Assembly: GCA_963556065.3 (NCBI GenBank) | Contig: CAUVYH020000013.1 | Coordinates: 186,001 to 250,000, forward strand | From: JBAXTE01 sp963556065 | GTDB lineage: Bacteria > Bacteroidota > Bacteroidia > Bacteroidales > WCHB1-69 | Reading direction: 5' to 3' | Length of the DNA stretch: 64,000 nucleotides | Position numbers and translations under genes: made by a program | In this document: positions 53,097 through 60,757 of the stretch, in pieces | Layout: every line of letters starts with the position of its first letter | Numbering within the stretch: the first letter of the stretch is position 1 | The notes under the pieces: generated by a model | What the model was told of the DNA's origin: nothing | The model's input: only the letters and a program-made list of their open reading frames with translations | Database searches by the model: none

Positions 53097-54329
53097 TCAA
53101 TAAATCACAATACGCCCACTTTGATTTGAAAACTTATAAAAATACATTCCCGCGTTTAAGCGGCTTTTTCTAATTTCTGTGGATTCGTTAGTGACATCAA
53201 TAACATCAACCAATCGGCCAAAAATATCATAAAGATAAAAAGAGCCTCGAACGTTTGTTGTAATAATCGCTTCCAACATAAACGGATTGGGGAAAATTGT
53301 AATTTTCTCTTTTTCTTTATTCAACTCTATAAGGGATGTATTTGGACAATTGGAATTGGAAGAAGTGAGCAAACTGACTCTTGGATAAATTTCAGCAGCG
53401 CTTCTCACTCTGTTTTTTTGCCCCTCGGTAAACGATTTCTGGTTGCACAACCACTCATATAGTTGAATCTGGAATTATCCCAAACGCACTTCATTGGCGC
53501 AGGGGTTAACCTCTCCACAATCGCTGTTTTTATGTGGCGGGGTGTCACAAACCATGTCTCCATCGGTGGTGCAAGCAGTATCTACGGGACAGTCAACATT
53601 GCCACCATCGCCCCTAAACGTATGTTGAAGATTAAATCCATGTCCCAGTTCATGAGACAATGTGTTTAGGGAGCCATTCATATACGAGTACATCATCAAT
53701 GTACCATCGAATTTGCCACCCCACGGGAAATAGGCATATCCTGCAACATTTCCACAGATGTCGTTGACCACCCAAATATTATAGTAATCCGAAACCGGCC
53801 ATGTGCTTAATTTTTTAATAATGGTGTCGTCAACAGCGACTCCATCACAAGCCGTATCATTTAACATTTTAGTTCCTCCCGAAGAGTACAACGGAATATT
53901 TGAAGCGTCGATGCGTACAATCCCTGTGGTGGAATTACCATTGGGATCGACAGAGGCCAGACAGAAATCAATACCAAGATCAACGCCCAATCCATTAAAA
54001 TTTCGCCACCTTTTATTTACTCCATTAATTGCATCCGCGATTACCGAGTCTGAAACATTGCTACCCTCACCAATCGCCTCACCTGAATGAAAAACATGAA
54101 CCACGACAGGAATATGATAAACCGTATTGTCTAATTTTGCATGGTTTACATTTATCAAGTCACTGTTGTTTTGACAACTCTGGTAATGGTTGGAATATGA
54201 AGTATCGTGCCTCATCATCAGTTGATGGTTGATATCTGTTCCACATTCTCGTTGTGCATTGACAAAAAACAAGTCGAAGCAGCATAAAATGGCCAATAGT
54301 CTTTTTTTGTTCATCATTATATATCCCAC
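53097..54329 (-). pseudogene. Secreted M43 metalloprotease with T9SS type A domain, two frame breaks
   Basis: One extra base (near 53479) and one missing base (near 53458-53461) split a 410-residue protein. A signal peptide (LLAILCCFDLFFVNAQ) is followed by the pro-region start RECGTD, then the pappalysin-like catalytic domain: HIPVVVHVFH, NKRWRNFN, YYNIWVVNDI, the zinc site HELGHGFNLQHTF (about 215; Asn replaces the more usual Gly) and CDTPPHKNSDCGE. After correction VRWDNSRFNYMEWLCNQKSF gives the Met-turn (NYM). The C-terminal 75 residues are a sorting domain (ITIFPNPFMLEAII, FYLYDIFGRLV, LNAGMYFYKFS). It is expected to be released or surface bound. Confidence 0.85.
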
Positions 54330-54336
54330 TGGGTAC

Positions 54337-54358
54337 CCAACAAAGTTAGGATATTATC
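54337..54358 (-). promoter_or_regulatory. Promoter-like repeat with TAACTTTG box, copy 2
   Basis: Minus strand TAACTTTG at 54348-54341, 12 nt before the M43 protease start at 54329, with T-rich sequence at the -33 position. It is likely the protease promoter and shares 21 of 22 bases with copy 1. Confidence 0.5.
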
Positions 54359-54592
54359 TCTTTAAAAAAAAGTTTCCTGTTAAAAAGTTTCTACAAGAAA
54401 AGTCCACTTCTGCTTTCTGCCCGTAGAAGTTTATTTTGAGGTGATTACCGGATTAAAGAATTTTTCGGAGAAAGTGAGAAAAAGGTAAAAAACAAACAAT
54501 CCCAACCGCATTATATGCAATTGGAATTGTTATTGGAATTCTGAAAGTTTATTTTTGCTGATCCTCTTATAAAATCAGTGCAGGCGAACCAA

Positions 54593-54779
54593 TCAGCTTT
54601 TCCGGCCTACTGCTCCCTTCGCACAATAGCGGATACATTTACCACATTCGATGCATTTTTCCTCGTCAATCACGGGCAAGCCGCTTCGATTTTGAGTTAT
54701 TGCATTTACGGGGCAAATGGGGAATCATCGGACAAGCATGGTTTTGGGGACATCTGTTTGGATTTACGGTTAGTGCCAT
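54593..54779 (-). CDS. Small 4Fe-4S ferredoxin-like protein, one frame break
   Basis: One inserted base in the G run (plus strand 54719-54722) splits a 61-residue protein. Restored, it begins MALTVNPNRCPQNHACPMIP, continues ICPVNAITQ, and has the classical cluster motif CIECGKCIRYC followed by AKGAV. This looks like the small Bacteroidota 4Fe-4S proteins with one complete C-x2-C-x2-C-x3-C site and a partial one (C-x5-C-x4-C). It is the last gene of the thiol-redox cluster, 13 nt after trxA, so it may be an electron donor for the reductase. Confidence 0.7.
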
Positions 54780-54792
54780 ATCATTTTTAATT

Positions 54793-55209
54793 TTAAAGGT
54801 TAGTAATTTGATTAAGGATAAATCCTTTTTGCTTCACTCCCACAATACGCTTCACCTCTTTCCCATTTTTGAAAACGATGATGGTTGGGATGCTTCTTAC
54901 ATTATATTTTGCCGCCGTTTGTTTAGCCTGATCGACATTCAGTTTGCAAACTTTAACACCATTAGAAGCTTCATCGGCCACCTCGTTGAGAATTGGTGCC
55001 ATCATTTTGCAAGGCATGCACCACTCCGCCCAAAAATCGACCAAGGCAATGCCTGAAGCGATCTGTTGTTTAAAATTGGAATCGTTCAGCTTTATGATTT
55101 TCCCGTGGTCTTCCACCACCGGCATTCTCTTCATTTTACGAATAATGTAGGCAAAATAGACGATAATTGCTCCGGCAAATGCCAAAACAATAATTAGTGT
55201 TGTGCTCAT
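54793..55209 (-). CDS. trxA: Membrane-anchored thioredoxin
   Basis: A 138-residue thioredoxin preceded by a membrane helix (LIIVLAFAGAIIVYFAYII) and a short basic stretch (RKMKRMP), so the domain probably faces the cytoplasm (positive-inside rule). ALVDFWAEWCMPCKMMAPIL holds the active site CMPC in place of CGPC, and SIPTIIVFKNGKEV holds the cis-Pro. Its ATG overlaps the trxB stop by 4 nt, so reductase and substrate are co-translated. Confidence 0.9.
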   Translation of the reverse strand: MSTTLIIVLAFAGAIIVYFAYIIRKMKRMPVVEDHGKIIKLNDSNFKQQIASGIALVDFWAEWCMPCKMMAPILNEVADEASNGVKVCKLNVDQAKQTAAKYNVRSIPTIIVFKNGKEVKRIVGVKQKGFILNQITNL

Positions 55210-56157
55210 AGTTTATTTTTTAGTTGATGTACATATTGTGATGCCGATAATGCGGCAATGGTGCCTTCGCCAACGGCAATGGACACCTGACGGTATTTCT
55301 TTTCGTTGGCATCTCCGGCGGCATAAATTCCTGGAATATTGGTTTGCATCTCCAAATCAACGACAACCTCTTGCCTGCTGTTCAGTTTAATCTTTTGTTG
55401 GCTCAGAAATTCCGTGTTGGGAATATATCCCACAAAAACAAATACTCCATCAATCGGCATAATGGTAATTTTATCCGTTTTTAAGTTTTTAATTTCCACC
55501 GATTCCAGTTTTTCAGTCCCATGGTATGCCTGAATAGTTGACTCCATGATAAAATCAATTTTTGGATGATTTTTGGCCTCCTCCACGTAGTAATCAAATG
55601 CCTGAAAATGATCGAACTGATGAACAATGGTGACTTTGGAAGCATATCGGGTCAGCGAAACGGCTTCCTCCAATGCAGAATTGCCCCCGCCCACCACAAT
55701 AATCTCCTTGTCGGTAAAAAAGTCACCGTCGCAGGTTGCACAATAAGAAATTCCACTTCCTTTTAAACTGGTCTTCATTCGCCCGCACCGATGGTCCGAG
55801 ACCTTCCGCCGGGAGCTAAAATGATTGCCGATGCGGTATATTTCTCATCATTAGTCAATGTGAGGGATTTCACATCCCCCTTCGAGCTGCATCTCCTTAA
55901 TTCCGTATCCTGATTTAACTTTGCAACCAAACGACAGCGCCTGCTTTTTCATGACCGTCGATAATCCATATCCCGAGATTGACTCCACGCCGGGATAATT
56001 GGCAATTTCGTGCGTTAGCACCATCTGCACCGCCCACCATGTTCTGTTCCAAAATCAGCGTTTTAAGTCGGGCCCGCGACAGGTAGATGCCTGCCGTTAA
56101 TCCGGCAGCACCTGCTCCTATCACAATTACGTCAAAATGATTTTCTGAATTTTCCAT
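55206..56157 (-). pseudogene. trxB: Thioredoxin reductase-like flavoprotein, four frame breaks
   Basis: Four inserted bases (near 56028, 55876-55880, 55782-55784, 55761-55764) split a 315-residue protein. FAD site VIVIGAGAAGLTAGIYLSRA is at residues about 10-29, redox-active CATC near 136, the second dinucleotide motif VVGGGNSALEEA near 155, and YAAGDANEKKYRQVSIAVGEG near the end. After the GGGNSA motif the NADPH-phosphate site HRRxxxR is replaced by HQFDHFQ, so NADPH is unlikely to be the donor. It lies between the thioredoxin-like gene and trxA (ATGA overlap). Confidence 0.82.
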
Positions 56158-56163
56158 TGTCTT

Positions 56164-56510
56164 TTATTTTGAAAAATGGGTGTCCAGGTTTTCGCGCACC
56201 TGACTCATGCTCTGAATGCTGGAAGTCGCTTTCACTACTTTCCCATTTTTATAATACATCACGAAAGGGATTCCCATAAACGAGCGACATTCGGGTGCAT
56301 CACGGATTACATGAGCTTCGGGATTATCAAACTCCATATCAAAGAATTTTCACATTCGGATACTCGGGTTCAAGTTCTTCCATCACACCGTAAACAGGAA
56401 TGCACATGGGACCCATACGGCCACAGGCAAACCATTACGTTTTCGTTTTCGGAAATTAATTTTTGATGTTCATCGGCGGTGAGGATGTGTTTTAAATTTG
56501 TGTATAACAT
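56164..56510 (-). pseudogene. Thioredoxin-fold protein with wide Cys spacing, two frame breaks
   Basis: Two inserted bases (near 56426 and 56347-56350) split a 114-residue protein. Restored, it reads MLYTNLKHILTADEHQ, NVMVCCGRMGPMCIPVYGVM, then FFDMEFDNPEAHVIRD, FMGIPFVMYYKNGKVV and a helical end. The fold is thioredoxin-like, with FMGIPF as the cis-Pro loop. The active site is CCGRMGPMC, wider than C-x2-C. It ends 6 nt before trxB, in the same redox cluster. Confidence 0.65.
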
Positions 56511-56529
56511 AGGATTGAGTTTTTAAAGG

Positions 56530-56699
56530 AATTAAGAAATAAGAAGTAAGAAGTAAGAATTAATAAGTGGAATATCGTGAAACGTGAAAAGAAAATATTG
56601 AAGTAAGAAGTATTAGTTAAATTTTAGAGAAGAAAGAAGTCTGAGCGTAGTCGAAGACGATTTGAAGAAGAGGATGAATTAAGAAATAAGAAGTAAGAA
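56530..56699. repeat. Purine-rich repeat region with a 23-nt direct repeat
   Basis: The same 23-nt sequence (AATTAAGAAATAAGAAGTAA, then GAA) occurs at 56530-56552 and 56677-56699; partial copies of AAGTAAGAA lie between. GTCTGAGCGTAGTCGAAGAC at 56638-56657 is an imperfect palindrome. The whole block looks like an extragenic repeat, and no coding frame is present. Confidence 0.6.
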
Positions 56700-56752
56700 T
56701 TTGAGAAGTCTTAATGTTTTCTTATTGTCCTAAGTGCCTTAGTGGTTATTCT

Positions 56753-57178
56753 TCATAAGGAATTAATAATTTTAATTTCGTGGGTAATTTTTGCGAACTG
56801 TTTATACATAAACGACACCCCACAGTAGCGTTCCTGAGAAAGATCGATTGCTTTTTGGAGTTTATCCATTGGCAAATCTTTCCCTTTAAATTGATAGATG
56901 ATACGCATGGAGGTGTAATGCTTCGGATGTTCATCGGTTAAATCGGCTTCGATATTTACATCAAGCCCGGCCAACTCGACTCTCATTTTATCCAAAATCG
57001 ACACCACATCCATTCCTGTACACCCGGCCAATGCGAGGTAAGCATCAAAGCTTTGGGATTGGGTCCGGAATTTTCACCACGCGCCCTCTTCGGGCACATC
57101 CAATATTACATGATGTCCGTTTACAAGAGAATCAAATTTCATTTTGCCTTTCCAAGCGGTTTCTACATTGATTTTCAT
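56753..57178 (-). pseudogene. OsmC-family protein, two frame breaks
   Basis: One extra base (near 57079) and one missing base (near 57035) split a 141-residue protein. Restored, it reads MKINVETAWKGKMKFDSL, GENSGPNPKALMLTSALAGC, TGMDVVSIL, and later LSQERYCGVSFMYKQF. The two conserved Cys (in AGCTGMDV and ERYCGVS) are those of OsmC/Ohr proteins, which reduce organic hydroperoxides using thiol donors. The short form without a long N-terminus is the YhfA-like subgroup. It is the first gene of the minus-strand redox cluster, 240 nt before the thioredoxin-like gene. Confidence 0.75.
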
Positions 57179-57791
57179 TTGTTTATTTTTATATATTTTG
57201 TACTCATTAATTGATAATGCAAAGTTACAACGGTTTTGGAATGCCTCGTCCAAAAGATGATGCTAAGAACACAAGGTTAAAACTGATATATATCAATAAA
57301 AATATTGGTGAAAATCTATTCTTTGTGGTTAGTGTGTCATGCTTGAATAACAAAAAAAACTTAATTTTATCTGGTGAAAAAATGAACTACAATTGATCAA
57401 CCACATAGGAACATAGGAATCACAGAAAGGTATTAGTGCTTGAGAGAAAAGTTGTTACATAGAAAAATATATTTTTCCACATAGCTTCCTCTCGCAAATA
57501 CCAAACTATGTAAACCTATTGCAATGCCCAACGGGCATCTAAAAATCAATTTAAAAACAGATTTACAATCTAAAAACACAATATAGATATCATCTATAGA
57601 TTTATTTATTTATCTGATTTTCAACATTTTTTTATATATTTTTATATATTTAGAATATATATTTTTGAGCTATATTATATATTTAGAATATATATTTATA
57701 CATATATTTATATTTTTATAATATGTATTTTTATATCAATTTATATATTTCAAATAAAATTATTGTACCTTTGCAACATATAACAATTTAT
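57179..57791. other. Intergenic, about 610 nt, AT-rich with repeats
   Basis: No convincing gene. The block at 57397-57430 (CCACATAGGAACATAGGAAT) looks like a dispersed extragenic repeat. From 57600 the sequence is nearly pure A/T and holds the direct repeats listed separately. A TACCTTTG box at 57766-57773 lies 18 nt before the ATPase start and may be its promoter. Confidence 0.5.
57643..57697. repeat. Perfect 22-nt direct repeat in AT-rich DNA
   Basis: TATATATTTAGAATATATAT plus TT occurs at 57643-57664 and 57676-57697 (33-nt period), within about 120 nt of near-pure A/T DNA just before the AAA ATPase promoter. Confidence 0.75.
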
Positions 57792-59051
57792 ATGAACAAG
57801 GAGCAAATAAAGCAGATGCTCGTAGAACAACGGAATGCTGTTTTACGCAAGAAGAACTTAATTCTTCGCGAGGATTATGATACGCTTGTCGAAAAATTGG
57901 CTCTTCCACACATACAAGTGATCACAGGGATGAGAAGATGCGGAAAGTCAACCTTGATGAAACAAATCATCCAGACACACTATCCCCAAAACAACTTTTA
58001 TTATATCAATTTTGAAGACGAGCGGTTATTGGGTTTCAAGGCAAACGACTTTTTTGAATTATTTGAAATCCAGATGGAACTGTTTGGGGAACATAAAACA
58101 TTTTTCCTTGATGAAGTACAAAATGTAGAGAATTTCGAAAGCTTTATCCGCAGATTGGCCGATGACGACTATAAGTTCATCATCACGGGTTCGAACGCAA
58201 AACTGTTGAGCAGTGAAATTTCTTCAAAACTCACAGGAAGGCATATTGACACCAAGATTTCGCCGTTTTCATTCAAAGAGTTTCTAATTTTCAAAAAGCA
58301 ACCATTCACCCAAAACGAGATCTATCAATCCACCGAAAAAGTAAAGATAAAAAAGCTCTTTGGAGAATACCTTATTAATGGTGGAATGCCGGAATACGTC
58401 ACCTTCAAAGATCCCGAAATCCTGGCACGAACTTACGAAGACATTGTACTGAAAGACATCGTGGTCAGATATGGCATCGAAAACAGCATGAAACTGCGCG
58501 AGCTTTATCGCTTTATGGTCTCCAACTCCGGACAACGCTTCAGCTACAACTCCCTGGCCAAGGCATCGCCATACGCCAGTGCGGTAAGCATCATCAAATA
58601 TGTGGAACATCTCGAAAACACCTATTTTATCAAGACCATCTCAAAATTCGACTACAGCCTTAAAAAGCAACAAATATCGGAGAAAAAAGCATACGTGATC
58701 GACAATGGTTTCATCAAAAACATTTCCATCAAATATTCTCCCGACAACGGCTGGTTACTGGAAAACCTTGTCTGCATGGAGCTCCTGAAAAAAGGGAAGG
58801 TTTTCTATTACAGCCAGAAACACGAGTGTGATTTTCTCCTAGAAGAAAACAATACCTTGACTCAAGCCATCCAAGTGTGCTGGTGGGTGAACGAGCAAAA
58901 CATCCAGCGCGAATGCGACGGTCTGCTCTCGGCCATGTCGGAGCTTTCCATCGAAAAAGGGTTTATCCTCACATACGATCAGGAAGAGGAGATCACATAC
59001 AAAACCAAAAAAATTGAGCTGATTCCCGTCTGGAAATGGGTGCTTATGTAG
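57792..59051 (+). CDS. AAA ATPase with DUF4143 domain
   Basis: The start is taken at 57792 (MNKEQIKQM), just after the TACCTTTG box; a longer frame from 57723 would place the promoter inside the gene. The 419-residue protein has Walker A GMRRCGKSTLMKQI near residue 47, Walker B TFFLDEVQN near 104 and sensor motif FIITGSNAKLLS. The C-terminal DUF4143 domain follows (YCFIKTISKF-like strands, CDFLLEENN, a nuclease-like pattern). Such proteins are frequent in anaerobes, often horizontally moved, with unknown role. It looks intact. Confidence 0.92.
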   Translation: MNKEQIKQMLVEQRNAVLRKKNLILREDYDTLVEKLALPHIQVITGMRRCGKSTLMKQIIQTHYPQNNFYYINFEDERLLGFKANDFFELFEIQMELFGEHKTFFLDEVQNVENFESFIRRLADDDYKFIITGSNAKLLSSEISSKLTGRHIDTKISPFSFKEFLIFKKQPFTQNEIYQSTEKVKIKKLFGEYLINGGMPEYVTFKDPEILARTYEDIVLKDIVVRYGIENSMKLRELYRFMVSNSGQRFSYNSLAKASPYASAVSIIKYVEHLENTYFIKTISKFDYSLKKQQISEKKAYVIDNGFIKNISIKYSPDNGWLLENLVCMELLKKGKVFYYSQKHECDFLLEENNTLTQAIQVCWWVNEQNIQRECDGLLSAMSELSIEKGFILTYDQEEEITYKTKKIELIPVWKWVLM

Positions 59052-59341
59052 TAATTGCAAGAAAAAACCAACTCACTCATGATTCTTGCAACGATTTCGA
59101 CGTTTTCTTATTGCACACCCTCGATTCTTTAAAGCGGGGCAATCACTGAAATTTCTTGCAAAAAATGATTAAGCAGGCAACATTGCCCCCCCAAAAAAAA
59201 CATCGGTTTATTTATCTGTATTTCATTCAAAAAAGAGGGTTAAACTTCCAAGCCTCAACATTTCCAGCAAGTATCAATCCTCGAAACCACCTTAAAATCA
59301 CAATTTTTATGTAAGTTTGCATTAAAGTTAAAACCGTCGAA

Positions 59342-60037
59342 ATGAAGACAATATTGGAAACAGACAAAAATTTCGTATGCGATATCAATGCGTTGTGCTT
59401 TCAGAACTTAACTCCTGAAGAACAAAGTTTCATAAGATCGAGCAAAACCCAGGTCCATTTCCGCAAAGGGGAAACCCTGATCAAACAAGGAGCGTACTCG
59501 TCTTACATCCTTTTTATCATCGAAGGGCTGGTGAAGCAATATGTAGAAGGAAATATCACGCACAACTTCAATACCCAGATTTTGAAGGAGGGCGATTTTA
59601 TCGGCCTTTCGGCGATATTCAACAATAACACGTTCAGTTACTCGGCCACCGCATTAACACCCACCATTGCCTTCCTGATCGAGAAGGAGACTGTGGCCTC
59701 GTTGATGAGACGCAACGGGGAATTCGCCTATCGGATCATCAACCGGTATTGCCAACAGGATGTTTTGCTCTACGATCTCCTCGGTAGAATGATGTTTAAA
59801 CAAATGAACGGACGAGTTGCAGATGCGCTTCTATACCTTGACTCAGAGGCTTTTGTAGGCATGGACATTTTCATCCGCCTGTCGCGAAAGGATATTGCCA
59901 ATTTTGCAGGCATTTCCACCGAAAGTGCCGTAAAACTGCTGAAAAGTTTCGAAAAAGACGGAATTATCAAACTGGAAGAAAAAAACGTTGTCATCACCGA
60001 TCGTGCAAAGTTACTGGAAATCAGCAAAAAAGGATAG
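59342..60037 (+). CDS. Crp/Fnr family transcriptional regulator
   Basis: A 231-residue regulator with an N-terminal cyclic-nucleotide-binding-like beta-roll (about 25-140: HFRKGETLIKQG, LFIIEGLVKQYVEG, LKEGDFIGLSAIF) and a C-terminal winged helix (about 150-228: RLSRKDIANFAGISTESAVK, LLKSFEKDGIIKLEE). Two Cys near the N-terminus (VCDINALCF, Cys-x6-Cys) could be redox sensitive, but they do not match the FNR cluster spacing. A TAAGTTTG box lies 23 nt before the ATG. Targets are unknown. Confidence 0.92.
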   Translation: MKTILETDKNFVCDINALCFQNLTPEEQSFIRSSKTQVHFRKGETLIKQGAYSSYILFIIEGLVKQYVEGNITHNFNTQILKEGDFIGLSAIFNNNTFSYSATALTPTIAFLIEKETVASLMRRNGEFAYRIINRYCQQDVLLYDLLGRMMFKQMNGRVADALLYLDSEAFVGMDIFIRLSRKDIANFAGISTESAVKLLKSFEKDGIIKLEEKNVVITDRAKLLEISKKG

Positions 60038-60094
60038 TTTTTTTTTCAAAATAAAGTACTCCTAAATCTTTACATACACGATATGCCGAATTTA

Positions 60095-60469
60095 TTATCG
60101 TTTTTTTGTTTCCACTTTGCTTTTATTTTCCTGCACTCTAAACCTTACAATATCAAAGATGAGTTTAAATGGCAACGGTTTGTTAATAGGAAATTGAACC
60201 GCTCCTTTTGATGTTTTATATTGCAAAAGCTCTTTCCGAAAAGCAATAATGCCGGAAGGAGTCGGATAAAAACCAATATGATTTTTACAGACAGCAAAGT
60301 AAACAAGACTTCCGTTCAGAAAAAAAGCAGGCATTCCATAGCTTATTTTTTCCACGGCATCAGGTGCTGCTTTTCTTATTGTTTCGCGAAGTTGTTCTAA
60401 TATTGATTGCACCTCAACAGGACTACAAGAAATATATTCGGTTATATCTTTAGGTTGCTTAGATTCCAT
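60095..60469 (-). CDS. DUF1801 family protein
   Basis: A 124-residue protein of the YdhG/DUF1801 type, named after the frataxin-like Fra fold. Typical are YISCSPVEVQSILEQLRETI, APDAVEKISYGMPAFFLNG, YFAVCKNHIGFYPTPSGI and KGAVQFPINKPLPFKLI. Family members may bind iron, but the role is unproven. It converges on the Crp/Fnr gene with 57 nt between the stops. Confidence 0.88.
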   Translation of the reverse strand: MESKQPKDITEYISCSPVEVQSILEQLRETIRKAAPDAVEKISYGMPAFFLNGSLVYFAVCKNHIGFYPTPSGIIAFRKELLQYKTSKGAVQFPINKPLPFKLIFDIVRFRVQENKSKVETKKR

Positions 60470-60757
60470 AAGTCTCTTCTTTTAAAACACATATATAATT
60501 TCTATACTTACAAATATACTTTTAACAAATGTTATTGCCGTTTTGTTGCATAAGATAAAATTGTGCTTCGATGATTTTTTTATTTTACAAATCCAATAAT
60601 TATAACAGACTTATTATCAATAATAGTTTATTTATTATCTCCTACAACAGGCAACGAAAAATTCCAGCCTACATACTAAATAATTTAAATATTAAACAAT
60701 TTTTTACTTACCTTTGCGCCGTGATTAGAAGAATCTCTATAAATCTCTACTAATGCT

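Noticed and set aside
56530..56699. CRISPR array
   Set aside because: Repeats are few, low in complexity, unevenly spaced, and no cas genes are present.
57211..57396. 61-codon frame after the OsmC gene
   Set aside because: It lies in repeat-like AT-rich spacer, has no promoter or ribosome-binding site, and its sequence looks like translated extragenic repeat.
60571..60753. 60-codon frame before the TPR regulator
   Set aside because: It runs through the likely promoter of the TPR gene and consists of Asn/Ile/Tyr-rich translation of AT-rich DNA.
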